A DNA stretch of 64,000 nt from Paenibacillus massiliensis 2301065 = DSM 16942 (GTDB lineage: Bacteria; Bacillota; Bacilli; Paenibacillales; Paenibacillaceae), in assembly GCF_000377505.1 (NCBI RefSeq), contig NZ_KB898191.1, positions 1 to 64,000 of the forward strand. The letters are read 5' to 3'. The translations under genes and the position numbers were made by a program. Of this stretch, positions 52,247 through 61,879 are shown one piece after another. Below the pieces are notes generated by a model. That model was given only the letters and a program-made list of their open reading frames with translations. It was not told the origin of the DNA and did not search any database. Positions within the stretch are counted from its first letter, which is position 1. Every line of letters begins with the position of its first letter.

Positions 52247-53128
52247 TTATCCTTTAATGCTCCCCAGCAAAGCGCCTTTCGCGAAATGCTTCTGAAGAAA
52301 TGGATACACGATCAGAATTGGCACGGTTGCGACTACAATGACAGCCATTTTGACCGTCTGTGCCGGAGGAATGACATCCTCTGCTCCCCAACCGGAAGTA
52401 TCTGAGGTTAATGCACCAGCAAGAATAACGATCTGGCGCAGTATCACCTGAATAGGCCATTTGTCTGCATCGTTGATATACATGACCGCCTGAAAGTAAG
52501 TGTTCCAGTAGTTAACGGCATAGAATAAGGAAATCGTTGCAATAGCGGGCATGGACAAGGGAATCACGATACGAAACAGAATATTCCAGCTCCCTGCACC
52601 ATCAATTTTGGCTGATTCCTCCAGACCCTCCGGCAAATTCTGAAAGAAGTTACGCATGATGATCAGGTTAAATGCACTCATCGCCGATGGAATAATCAAG
52701 GCACCATAGCTATCAATTAACCCCAGACTCTTCACCACCAGGAACGATGGAATCATGCCACCACTGAACAGCATTGTGAACACAACCATGAACATAATTA
52801 AGCCACGTCCACGTAGATCTTTTTTGGACAATCCATAGGCCATCGGGATATTCAGAGACATGCTGAAGATGGTTCCGATCAAGGTCACCCCAATCGATAC
52901 ACCCATCGCGCGAATGACCGTATCCGTCGAGAACACATATCTATACGCATCCAGTGTGAATTCCGTAGGAATAATGACGAATTGCTTTTGTGAGAGCTCT
53001 CCGACCGTAGCGAAGGAGCCTGCCAACACATGTACAAACGGAAGCACCGTAATGATACCGATTAGGGCAAGCAGGAATACATTGATCCCATCAAACAACC
53101 GACTGCCCCATGATTTATCTTGAGTCAT
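52247..53128 (-). CDS. Carbohydrate ABC transporter permease (LplC/YtcP type)
   Basis: This 293-residue membrane protein has six helices and the EAA loop of CUT1 permeases (LEESAKIDGAGSWNILFRIVIPLSMPAIATISLF). It is the third gene of a transport operon whose ATPase is missing, as usual for LplABC-type systems that share MsmX. GGAGAG lies upstream of the start. Confidence 0.92.
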   Translation of the reverse strand: MTQDKSWGSRLFDGINVFLLALIGIITVLPFVHVLAGSFATVGELSQKQFVIIPTEFTLDAYRYVFSTDTVIRAMGVSIGVTLIGTIFSMSLNIPMAYGLSKKDLRGRGLIMFMVVFTMLFSGGMIPSFLVVKSLGLIDSYGALIIPSAMSAFNLIIMRNFFQNLPEGLEESAKIDGAGSWNILFRIVIPLSMPAIATISLFYAVNYWNTYFQAVMYINDADKWPIQVILRQIVILAGALTSDTSGWGAEDVIPPAQTVKMAVIVVATVPILIVYPFLQKHFAKGALLGSIKG

Positions 53129-53156
53129 GACCTTCGTCCGCCTCTCCTTGCGTGCA

Positions 53157-54110
53157 TTAATAGATTCCTTCTTCGCCGAATTTTTTTGAGAGCCAATTGG
53201 CTGTCACCACAAGAGCCAGCCCCACAAACGATTTAAAGAAACCAACCGCTGCGCTATAGCTGAATTGCCCCTGCTGCAAGCCGGCCAGGTATACATAAGT
53301 ATCAAATACTTCACCGACCTCACGGTTCATGGCGTTCAGCAGCAGGAAGATATGCTCGAAGCCGACCTCTAGCACATCCCCAATCTTGAGCAGGAGCAGA
53401 ATGACAATGACGCTTCGTATGGAAGGAAGGGTGATATGCCATATTTGCCGAAAGCGCCCCGCTCCATCCATGCGGGAGGCTTCATAAAGCTGTGGATCAA
53501 TGGAGGCCATCGCCGCCAGATAAATAATGGTTCCCCACCCTGCCTCACGCCATATAATTTGTAAAATATACGTGGGACGGAACCAATCGGGGTTCAACAG
53601 AAAGTTCACTTTCTCAAATCCACCGGCAACCAGCAGCTCGTTAACTAATCCGCGATCCATAGAGAGCATGACAAAGGAAATGGATACGATAATGACCCAG
53701 GACATAAAATGGGGAATATAGACCATCGTCTGGATGACACGCTTGAACGCCTGCTGCCGCACTTCATTTAGCATCAGAGCCAATAGAATCGGTACCGGGA
53801 AAAAGAAAATCAGATTCATGAAAAATAACACAAGGGTATTAACTAAAATATTCAAAAACATCGGTTCAGCAAATAATCGCTCAAAATGGGCGAGTCCAAC
53901 CCACCTGCTGCCTAATATTCCTTGATAGGGCTTGTAGTCCTGGAAAGCGATGACTAACCCGAACATAGGAAGATACTTGAAGATGACAAAATAGAGGAAT
54001 CCAGGCAGGATCATAAAATATAGTGCGCCATTTTTCAGAATACTTTTGGACAGACTCTCTTTTTGCGACAAAGGCTTCAGTCTTTTCGTGGGTACACTAA
54101 CCTGATTCAT
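53157..54110 (-). CDS. Carbohydrate ABC transporter permease (LplB/YteP type)
   Basis: This 317-residue permease has the IAFQDYKPYQGILGS segment and the EAA motif YEASRMDGAGRFRQIWHITLPSIRSVIVILLLL. The roughly 30-residue basic N terminus is typical of LplB. The gene spacing (28 bases to the next) indicates one operon with its partners. Confidence 0.92.
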   Translation of the reverse strand: MNQVSVPTKRLKPLSQKESLSKSILKNGALYFMILPGFLYFVIFKYLPMFGLVIAFQDYKPYQGILGSRWVGLAHFERLFAEPMFLNILVNTLVLFFMNLIFFFPVPILLALMLNEVRQQAFKRVIQTMVYIPHFMSWVIIVSISFVMLSMDRGLVNELLVAGGFEKVNFLLNPDWFRPTYILQIIWREAGWGTIIYLAAMASIDPQLYEASRMDGAGRFRQIWHITLPSIRSVIVILLLLKIGDVLEVGFEHIFLLLNAMNREVGEVFDTYVYLAGLQQGQFSYSAAVGFFKSFVGLALVVTANWLSKKFGEEGIY

Positions 54111-54131
54111 AATCGCCCTCTCTCCTTCATG

Positions 54132-55622
54132 CTATTTCGAGGCATTGTAGTCAGCAGTGTATTCATCAATAATTCGCTGTCCTCCGTCGTCCAGCCATTT
54201 GTCCACAACCTTCTGGAATCCCGCTTCATCAATTTCGCCAAGAATAAATTTGAAGGTCGCATCGTTAATCAACTGCTGTAAGCGCGCACCCATTTCGGTA
54301 AAGGTTTTGGATTCGAGGGCAGAGGCCGGATTTTCAATCAGAAATTCATTGTTATCCAGCACCAGGTCCTCTGCTTTTTGCTTAACCGGGTCCTCCCATT
54401 TGGCTCTAAGACGATCTGGAATCGTCATCTCGCCACCGACGGCAATGGACACATACGGCTTCACTTCGCGATTCAGCTTTTTGGTATCCTCAATGGGCTT
54501 GGCTAGGCCGTCTACGACGGTATAATGCTCACCTTCTACTCCCCATAGCGCCAAATTGGCCACCTCCGGCGACATCAGCTGGTCGAAGAAAGACAGGACC
54601 TCCTTCAGCTGATCCTCGGATTGTATGGCGGATTTCGGGAATAGCTGTACTTCTCCTCCGCCTTGTGTGGCCATCCAGATCCCCAGCCCATGCGGTCCTT
54701 CTATACGGTTCTGTACATCCAGTACACCATTCGGATTAACCTCAGCCATATCGGTCTGCAGCCCCCAAGCGTCCGGCATGGAGCCGATGTAGGCTCCGGC
54801 CTTGCCGCTGACCATCAGAGCCCGCTGATCCTCCTTGCTCGTCACGGGGAAGTCTTGATTAATCAAACCTTCGGCGTGCAGTTTCTTGAAGAATCTCATC
54901 GTCTCCATGTATTCAGGGAACATGAATTCAGGAAGGAGCTGCCCATCCTTTTCTCCCCAGTAATTAGGCGTACCATGCCAGGAGGCAACCGTCTTAAAAG
55001 CCCCAAATACCATGTCGCTGCGATCCGTTAGCCCGATCGTATCGTCTTTGCCATTTTGATCAGGATCGTTATTTTTGAATTGCCTAAGCAGCTCATATAG
55101 CTCATCCAGATTCGTGGGTGCGGATAGACCCAGATTGTCTGCCCAATCCTTGCGGAAGATGAGACCCTGACGAGACAATGGGCGCTCAGCATAAAGGGAA
55201 TACAATTTATCCTCTACTTCCATGTTCTTAAGCACACCTGGGTCCAAATTCTTGAGGTTGTCGAACTCTTGCAAATAAGGACCTATCTCCCAAAATTGTC
55301 CGTCCAGAATGGCTTCCCGGAACTTATTGATATCACCGGAAAAGGCCATGGGAAGTGCCCCGGTAGCAAAGGCCGCATTGATCTTATCCTCGTAGATTGT
55401 ATTCGGCACCCACTGAATATCCAGCTCTGTGTTGGTTTTTTCTTCGAGTAGCTTCTCGAGTCTGTCTGATGGTGCTTCCGCGACGTGAAGCTTCGCTATC
55501 ATCGAGATTCTCGTCGCCCCATCGGATGAGGATGAATTTTGTGAGTCACCTCCAGAGCAACCAGTAACCAGAGCAACAGCTACCCCGAGCGACAATAGAG
55601 ATTTCAACTTCCAAAGTTTCAT
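54132..55622 (-). CDS. Extracellular sugar-binding lipoprotein (LplA/YtcQ type)
   Basis: This 496-residue protein has a lipoprotein signal (VALVTGC, Cys about 22), a short Ser/Asp-rich linker and a solute-binding domain with long helices. ATG 55622 (GGAGG 7 bases upstream) gives a normal signal. It binds an oligosaccharide outside the membrane for import by the two permeases. The substrate is unknown; adjacent genes encode a GH116-like enzyme, suggesting a glucoside or xyloside. Confidence 0.92.
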   Translation of the reverse strand: MKLWKLKSLLSLGVAVALVTGCSGGDSQNSSSSDGATRISMIAKLHVAEAPSDRLEKLLEEKTNTELDIQWVPNTIYEDKINAAFATGALPMAFSGDINKFREAILDGQFWEIGPYLQEFDNLKNLDPGVLKNMEVEDKLYSLYAERPLSRQGLIFRKDWADNLGLSAPTNLDELYELLRQFKNNDPDQNGKDDTIGLTDRSDMVFGAFKTVASWHGTPNYWGEKDGQLLPEFMFPEYMETMRFFKKLHAEGLINQDFPVTSKEDQRALMVSGKAGAYIGSMPDAWGLQTDMAEVNPNGVLDVQNRIEGPHGLGIWMATQGGGEVQLFPKSAIQSEDQLKEVLSFFDQLMSPEVANLALWGVEGEHYTVVDGLAKPIEDTKKLNREVKPYVSIAVGGEMTIPDRLRAKWEDPVKQKAEDLVLDNNEFLIENPASALESKTFTEMGARLQQLINDATFKFILGEIDEAGFQKVVDKWLDDGGQRIIDEYTADYNASK

Positions 55623-55895
55623 TGTATGACCTCCATTATGGTTGGAAATATGTGACCTCACAATCAGCTATCTGCAATACAGTTGCCACCTTCACAACAG
55701 ACCCTATATCCTCTACCTCCCCCTGCATGTAGTTATCCAAGCTGATGTAAGCGGCATCAACTCATAGGATAGACACTTCTCTAATTACATTTCGAGTGTA
55801 AGCTGTAGCATCGCCCTACGCCTATAATCAGGATATTTGGTCGGAGCACAATGAACTGCGAGCCTTTATGGAATACGGGCTGGCGAATGATCATC

Positions 55896-55927
55896 TAATC
55901 AATTGATTACTCCCACAAAATTGATTA
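55896..55927. promoter_or_regulatory. Palindrome with repeated half-site, candidate regulator site
   Basis: TAATCAATTGATTA is a perfect 14-bp palindrome and its right half AATTGATTA recurs 18 bases on, just upstream of the sensor gene's likely promoter. Autoregulation is possible; no binding protein can be named. Confidence 0.45.
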
Positions 55928-55967
55928 TTGTCTCAACAAGCATCCAAAAGCTAAAATAAATATAAAA

Positions 55968-55981
55968 TGTAAGCACTTTCA
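55968..55981. promoter_or_regulatory. cre-like site at the AraC sensor gene
   Basis: TGTAAGCACTTTCA matches TGWAANCGNTNWCA at 13 of 14 positions and lies 20 bases before the ATG, just downstream of the likely start of transcription. Roadblock-type catabolite repression is inferred. Confidence 0.68.
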
Positions 55982-56001
55982 AAAAAGGGAAGGCGGATCG
56001 G

Positions 56002-58308
56002 ATGAACAGACACAGCATTTATACCAAGATCGTTGTATTCGGTTGTGTGGCTAGCATTATCCCTTTAATATTCCTGGGGTACTTCTCATATCAGAAGTCC
56101 TCTGCCTCTATCCAGAACCATGTCAACGAAAGCAGGATGGATACATTAACACAGCTGAATTCCAGCTTAGAGCAGCTATTGCGCACGCTCGACTACACAA
56201 TGAGCTACCTCGTGAACACAACTGTAGTTCAAGAATCCATTTATCAAGAGCTGAACTACAAAGAGTTCATTCGATTCAACACGTTGAGCAGGGAGCTGTC
56301 ATTGCTTAAATCTCCAGTTACCAAGGTGGACGATGTCATTCTGGCCAGCCACATGTCTAATTGGCTTATTAACAATCAGGGTCTCTCCACATTCGAATCA
56401 TTTAAAAATAAAGATTTATTAACGAAGTTAATGGATAAAAAAGAAGTGACTTCATGGGTGTTTGTGGAAACGAACCAAATCAGTTCTACATATAATTCCA
56501 GCTATAATTGTAAATATTCCATCATGCTTGCCAAGAAAATACCTTACATATCGGCTGAGAAGCGAGGAATTGCTGCCGTAACCCTCCCCATCTGCAGTAT
56601 GGCTGATATCATTAATGAGCCTTCAGCGAGTGATATTATGGTGCTTGATGAGGCCCATCGCGTCATCATTCATCCAGAGCAAGACAAAATCGGTGCTCGA
56701 GTGGATGAGCTGGGATATTTGGCTGCTTCGGAGCTTCCTCTGCTTGTAGGGGAAGCTGGACAGTTCTTATCACAGGATTCCAATCTTTCAATCACCTACG
56801 TCAAGTCTTCCTTCAATCAATGGACCTATATTTCCTTTACCAAGCTGTCGGAGGTCTCTAAGGAAGCGCGCGCCATCGGCTGGTTTACCTTTTATGTATG
56901 TCTTTTCATCGTCGCCTGCTCTATTTTTTTCGTGTGGTTGGGTAGCCGCAAGGTCTATTCACCCATTCGTCATTTGCTGCAGGATATCGTAAAGCGAGTG
57001 CCTGAAGGTAAGAAATCAAAGACTAACGAAATCCAGCTAATCAGTGATCATATCATGGAGATGTTTACTTCTATCACCGCGTTAACCACCGAATTAAGTC
57101 GACATCGCGAACAGACCATGAGTCTTTTTTTATACAAGCTGTATCTGGGAACCCATAGCACTACCGAGATCAAGGACCACTTCGAACGCTTTATTCCTGA
57201 TGACCGACTAGCTGACTGCCATCATTTCGTTGTGCTCACTCTGCAGATTGATTTATTAGAGGATACACGCTATGAGCAGACAGATCAGGATCTACTGCTG
57301 TTCGCCATTCATAACATCATTGAAGAAATGGTCTCGCAGGATGTACGATTGCCCACGATCATTATCGATCAGACGCATGTACTATTACTGGGGAGCGAGG
57401 AAGCACAGCTGGATGCCTTTAACGACTACATCTACAGATTGACAGAGCAGATGCAGCGGAATATGCGAAGCTATCTGGACCTGGACGTTAGCATTGGCAT
57501 CAGCCTGCCTTTCCACAATGTGCTCCATGCCCCCCGAGCATATCGGGAAGGCATCGAGGCATTAAAGCATAGAATGAAGCTGGGCAAGGGGGTCATCATT
57601 CCTTATCACAGCATTAACTCGGGACATCACAGCAATGTCTACTTCTACCCCAAACAGATTGAGAATGAGCTGATTGATGCCATACGACTTGCAGACGAGC
57701 ATAGGGCACATGAAGTGTTAGATCAATGGTTGACTGAAGTGTTCAACAAAGAAAGGGAGCCCCATGAATATCAAATTTCACTCATCTGCTTGTTAAATGA
57801 GCTCATGATTCTCATGCAGGAAGCGGGAATACCACACAAGCAACAAGCAGATGGTGAGCCTTCACTCTATGAGCAGTTGTTGCAGCTGTACATTAGTTCC
57901 GAGATTCAAAGCTGGTTCCGGAAAAAGATAATTTCTCCGATTATAGATGTATTTCGTGACCGCCAGAAGTCACAATACTCTAATCTAAGCGAGCAAATCA
58001 TCCATATTATTCAGAATGAATATGACAAGGATATATCACTGGATGAATGCGCATCCCGGCTACACTATAACTTATTTTACTTAAGCAGCATCTTCAAAAA
58101 GGAGACCGGTCTGTCCTTCAGCGAGTACTTAGCGATGTTTCGACTGAATAAGGCAAAAAAGCTGTTAGTTGAAACGGATCTACCGATAAAAGACATTGCC
58201 GAGCAGCTTACCTATAACAATCCACAAAATTTCATTCGCTATTTCCGTAAATGGGAAGGCATTACTCCAGGTCAGTATCGCAAAAATCATCGCAATAGAC
58301 AGGAGTAG
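56002..58308 (+). CDS. Membrane-anchored AraC-family regulator with Cache domain
   Basis: This 768-residue protein has TM1 at about 11-30, an extracellular Cache-like domain, TM2 near 290-312, a cytoplasmic GGDEF-like/helical section and a C-terminal AraC double HTH (ISLDECASRLHYNLFYLSSIFKKETGLSFSEY, IKDIAEQLTYNNPQNFIRYFRKWEGITP). Such one-component sensors (YtdP/YesS type) activate adjacent polysaccharide-uptake operons. It is divergent from the transporter operon. AAGGGAAGG precedes ATG. Confidence 0.92.
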   Translation: MNRHSIYTKIVVFGCVASIIPLIFLGYFSYQKSSASIQNHVNESRMDTLTQLNSSLEQLLRTLDYTMSYLVNTTVVQESIYQELNYKEFIRFNTLSRELSLLKSPVTKVDDVILASHMSNWLINNQGLSTFESFKNKDLLTKLMDKKEVTSWVFVETNQISSTYNSSYNCKYSIMLAKKIPYISAEKRGIAAVTLPICSMADIINEPSASDIMVLDEAHRVIIHPEQDKIGARVDELGYLAASELPLLVGEAGQFLSQDSNLSITYVKSSFNQWTYISFTKLSEVSKEARAIGWFTFYVCLFIVACSIFFVWLGSRKVYSPIRHLLQDIVKRVPEGKKSKTNEIQLISDHIMEMFTSITALTTELSRHREQTMSLFLYKLYLGTHSTTEIKDHFERFIPDDRLADCHHFVVLTLQIDLLEDTRYEQTDQDLLLFAIHNIIEEMVSQDVRLPTIIIDQTHVLLLGSEEAQLDAFNDYIYRLTEQMQRNMRSYLDLDVSIGISLPFHNVLHAPRAYREGIEALKHRMKLGKGVIIPYHSINSGHHSNVYFYPKQIENELIDAIRLADEHRAHEVLDQWLTEVFNKEREPHEYQISLICLLNELMILMQEAGIPHKQQADGEPSLYEQLLQLYISSEIQSWFRKKIISPIIDVFRDRQKSQYSNLSEQIIHIIQNEYDKDISLDECASRLHYNLFYLSSIFKKETGLSFSEYLAMFRLNKAKKLLVETDLPIKDIAEQLTYNNPQNFIRYFRKWEGITPGQYRKNHRNRQE

Positions 58309-58337
58309 CCCAATAATCGACATGCTGGAGCTTATGT

Positions 58338-58418
58338 GAGGCTGGTTTGGATCTGAGCTGGTTTGGATCTGAGCTGATTTGGATCTGAGCTGATTTGGAT
58401 CTGAGCTGATCTGGAGCC
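58338..58418. repeat. 16-bp tandem repeat, five copies
   Basis: Five units of GAGCTGATTTGGATCT (the first two with GG in place of GA, the first one base longer, the last diverging at its end) lie between the convergent sensor and GH116-like genes. The copies are nearly identical, so the array is young. Confidence 0.95.
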
Positions 58419-58476
58419 TATTTGACCGAGTCAATGCCTTAACAATACCAAGGCAGGAATGATATGCTCATGCACC

Positions 58477-61400
58477 TTATGATTGGCTTGAGCGCCACAC
58501 GTTGACTTCCTGAACGGTCCAAGGAGTTTCAGCCTGGGATTGCAGCAATATGAGCTTCAAGAACTGCGCTTGCTGAAGACCAAATGATATACGCGTCATT
58601 ACATCCGTCGTCTCGCCTTGGCCCGTCGCAATACACGCTGTGACATTCTGAACATCATCACCGACATATACAGCATATTGCTCGGCGTGCTCACCTCTTG
58701 GATGCAAAAGGGTGATATGGTCGAAGGTCTGGATCGTCTTCATATCAATGAGCAGATAATCCCCCTCCTTTTGGGGGTTGGCACTCCAGCCTTCGGCCGT
58801 ATTTTGCAGGATCAGAGGTGCGTTGAGATTGCCTCTGGACGCTCTTACGGTCCATCCGGTCCGATCCAGTCTTCCATCATCCTGGACAAATTTGAACTTA
58901 TCGATATTGAGTAAGTTCCCTTCGGATTGTCCAAAGAATTTTAGAATAAGATTATGGATTCCCGTCGTTTTCTTCAGCCTGCACTCTACCATGGTCCATG
59001 CTTGCTCACCGCCCGTATTGGGAATTGGGCAGCTGCCAATCACATCTCCCCCTACGCGATCCAGTACAATGTCGATGCGTGAATGATCGACCGAGCTGGA
59101 CACTCTCGCCAGAAATAGTTGGGTGCCTACCTCTTCAAATACAACATTATTGAATTTAATATAGTCAAAATTATGGCAGTCACTTACGTACCATGCTCCT
59201 CCTACCGGCGTAACCAAGGTAACACCAGCAGATTCTGAGGCACTCTCAGCCTCTATATACTCATAGGCCGTCATTTGTTCGCCAGCGGATTGTGCTCCAT
59301 CAGCTCCGATTGCAGGCTTGGGAGGAGATGCTGGCATTTCGTAACCCACGTCACCCCTACTGACAATGCGTATCCCGTCATTACCAATGATTCCATTCCA
59401 ATCGATTACCAGCTTCCTGCCATAACCATCGCCGATTCGGGTGAACTCAACCGACTCTCCATTCATCAAGACCTCCACTTGTTCACCGTAATGGTCTGTC
59501 AAATAAATGGAGCTAACCTCTGTTGGCTGATCGTAGGCGAGCATAATTTCTTTGTTCTGATGACATGCCCCGCTTTCTATGCAACTAATCGTACCGTATC
59601 CTTCCGTTGTTATGAGCATTGCATCAACCATGCTGTGCTCCATTTCAGCTAGTAGAATAGGTTCAACCCAGATTTCACGGGTATGCTGATTACGGCGGTA
59701 CCCTACAATATCATAATAATTTCGCCATATGCCAGGCATGCTTATGTATTGATTTCCACCAGAAATGTGGGTAGCAGGATAGACGGGTTCAGCTACGGCT
59801 GGTAATATATCCAGCGGATGGTCGAACACATAGTTCCTATTCGCATATTGCCTTCGATACGCATCCCTCTGCATCGTTTCCCAATGAGAAGCTCTTCTCG
59901 TATTCAATAGAAGTCCTCCATAATGTATTAGCAAATAAGGAGTCCATTCGTTATAGGTTCCGTCGATATGGCCTAGCCCCCAGTAGCATGGATGATAATA
60001 GTCATCCAATCTTGCCAGCACCCTGTCTGTCTCTTCAGCAGTCCATACTTCACCCAATTTCAAATGGAGCGCTAACCATTGCCCCGCAAAATACGACTCA
60101 CAGCCTCTTCCAATCGGAATTTCCTCATGCAGATAGCGAGCTCTGAACGAAGCCACCACTGTATCGTAGGCTTCCTGATAACGTGCTACGGTCATGTCTT
60201 CACCGAGCAGTGCTCCCAGTCTGATCATAATCAGATAGGCCACAGCCGTAAGTCCGGCATTATACGGATTAGGGTCCCCGCCTGCATCGTAGGAATTCTC
60301 GGAATGCTCAAACGTATATGGATAACGCGAGCTCCCGTACATCTCGACCTGCTCCAATATTCTTCGTGCTGCTTGCTTCATGAAAGGCCAGAAGTAGCCT
60401 AATTGCTCCTGATCCGCTGTTGCCTCGAAAGTCTCATGCACCGAAATGATAAATCCAGCATTCAGATCCACCCATTTCTCAATATTCCTATAATCCAAAT
60501 GCTCTTGATCGTCCCAGCCTACCAGCACGGATTTATCTGGTCCCCTACTATTGAAATCGTGATGGATCTGGCCATTGGCTTTTTGCGTTCTTGCCCAATA
60601 CCGTAGCTCTTGCCATGCAAAGTAGGGAGCAATGTAATTCACAATTTGTCTGGCATGCCACATTTGATCCATCGTTCCAAAGCATGTCCACTCACCTTCT
60701 GCAAATGCAACTCTACCATCTTTTTTATACATCGAGTTATTCGTCAGATTCACAAGCGTATTCAGCGTTTGATTGGTAAGCCAGCTAGGCAGGTTAGATT
60801 GTCTCATTCGCGTTACGAGTCGGTCGGCATTTGATCGTAGCGCATCAAAGTGAACTAAGCCGAATTCAGCAATACTTCCAGAGTCATGGTGATCATTCAA
60901 ATAAAAGGCACGCTCCGGATCGGTATCGTCATACCAGGCAATCACGAATCTAATCCTCTTGGTATCATGGGCAGCCAGCTTAATCGTAACAGCAACCTTA
61001 GCTACACCTTGGCTAAGTGCACCATGACACTCGCCGTTCTCACATATTTCTTCCTCACGAAAGCCCTCCTCCCCATCTACGGTGATTGCAGCATGAGTGG
61101 CATCACTATCGGCCAAGATGGACCAGCCCTTCGAGATGAACCCATGGCCTGAGCTGTGTACCGTGACATGATCCGTAACGGCATCAATCTGAAAAGAGTA
61201 TGTGACTGTCGCTTCATCATCCCCATCGTTGCACAAGACAAACTCATAAAATGCATAGGGCAAGGACATGAGTACATGATTCGAGTGATCCAGAGGAGCA
61301 AAAGCCATCATATGGGTATCAATACCATTAACCTCTTCAAAACGAACCCTGTGCACAGGCCATATGGCATCATCCTCAAAGAGTCCGTCAGTTCGGCGAG

Positions 61401-61632
61401 CTTTCATCCTCGTCATGCTTTGCGTATTCCCAGCTCGCGTAGTGAACATCTGGAACTTGGTTTCAGGCATGGGCGTGTAATCATTTTGATCTGCTGGCGC
61501 CTGAGTGATCGAGCTAAAGGTGCCCTGATGCGCACAAAACTTGATGGCCCCAGTCCCAAAGCCTCCAAGTGGAACACCTGTAGTCCCATCCACTGCTACT
61601 GAAGAATCTATACCTTGATGCATATCTACCAT
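58477..61632 (-). CDS. GH116-like glycoside hydrolase with CBM6 and F5/8-type C domains
   Basis: This 1051-residue protein begins with GVPLGGFGTGAIKFCAHQGTF, the N-terminal signature of the GBA2/GH116 (DUF608) family. A catalytic (alpha/alpha)6 part follows (about 320-680, with WTCFGTMDQMWHARQIVNY and NEWTPYLLIHYGG), then a CBM6 domain (about 795-925: YIEAESASESAG, IDKFKF) and a C-terminal discoidin-like domain. No signal peptide is visible, so it probably acts on imported oligosaccharides. ATG 61632 is preferred by its spacing to AAGGA. Beta-glucosidase or xylosidase activity is typical of the family; catalytic residues were not verified. Confidence 0.82.
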   Translation of the reverse strand: MVDMHQGIDSSVAVDGTTGVPLGGFGTGAIKFCAHQGTFSSITQAPADQNDYTPMPETKFQMFTTRAGNTQSMTRMKARRTDGLFEDDAIWPVHRVRFEEVNGIDTHMMAFAPLDHSNHVLMSLPYAFYEFVLCNDGDDEATVTYSFQIDAVTDHVTVHSSGHGFISKGWSILADSDATHAAITVDGEEGFREEEICENGECHGALSQGVAKVAVTIKLAAHDTKRIRFVIAWYDDTDPERAFYLNDHHDSGSIAEFGLVHFDALRSNADRLVTRMRQSNLPSWLTNQTLNTLVNLTNNSMYKKDGRVAFAEGEWTCFGTMDQMWHARQIVNYIAPYFAWQELRYWARTQKANGQIHHDFNSRGPDKSVLVGWDDQEHLDYRNIEKWVDLNAGFIISVHETFEATADQEQLGYFWPFMKQAARRILEQVEMYGSSRYPYTFEHSENSYDAGGDPNPYNAGLTAVAYLIMIRLGALLGEDMTVARYQEAYDTVVASFRARYLHEEIPIGRGCESYFAGQWLALHLKLGEVWTAEETDRVLARLDDYYHPCYWGLGHIDGTYNEWTPYLLIHYGGLLLNTRRASHWETMQRDAYRRQYANRNYVFDHPLDILPAVAEPVYPATHISGGNQYISMPGIWRNYYDIVGYRRNQHTREIWVEPILLAEMEHSMVDAMLITTEGYGTISCIESGACHQNKEIMLAYDQPTEVSSIYLTDHYGEQVEVLMNGESVEFTRIGDGYGRKLVIDWNGIIGNDGIRIVSRGDVGYEMPASPPKPAIGADGAQSAGEQMTAYEYIEAESASESAGVTLVTPVGGAWYVSDCHNFDYIKFNNVVFEEVGTQLFLARVSSSVDHSRIDIVLDRVGGDVIGSCPIPNTGGEQAWTMVECRLKKTTGIHNLILKFFGQSEGNLLNIDKFKFVQDDGRLDRTGWTVRASRGNLNAPLILQNTAEGWSANPQKEGDYLLIDMKTIQTFDHITLLHPRGEHAEQYAVYVGDDVQNVTACIATGQGETTDVMTRISFGLQQAQFLKLILLQSQAETPWTVQEVNVWRSSQS

Positions 61633-61879
61633 TCTGATCACATCCTTCATGTTGATGTAAGCCGATGGTCACATTATATTCCTGCATCTCATGCACAAGA
61701 TAGCCAAAGCTTGCGCGAATGTAGACAAAAGTTGCTTGATTCTTTTATAAGCTTAACAGTGGGTTCCCCGCTTGGAGTATCCCTACATTCATACTTGCCG
61801 CAAAGAAGGCCCACCTACAGCAGACATGCTTTTAGTATATAGACATAAAATGATATTCTTATTGTATAAAGAGGAGCTG

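Larger units (their letters stand above)
55623..56001. other. Intergenic region of the carbohydrate locus
   Basis: About 380 bases between the transporter operon and the divergent AraC sensor. Visible elements: a perfect palindrome TAATCAATTGATTA (55896-55909) with AATTGATTA repeated at 55919-55927, a possible promoter TTGTCT/TAAAAT with an 18-base spacer (55928-55957), and a cre-like site (55968). No gene was seen. Confidence 0.55.
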
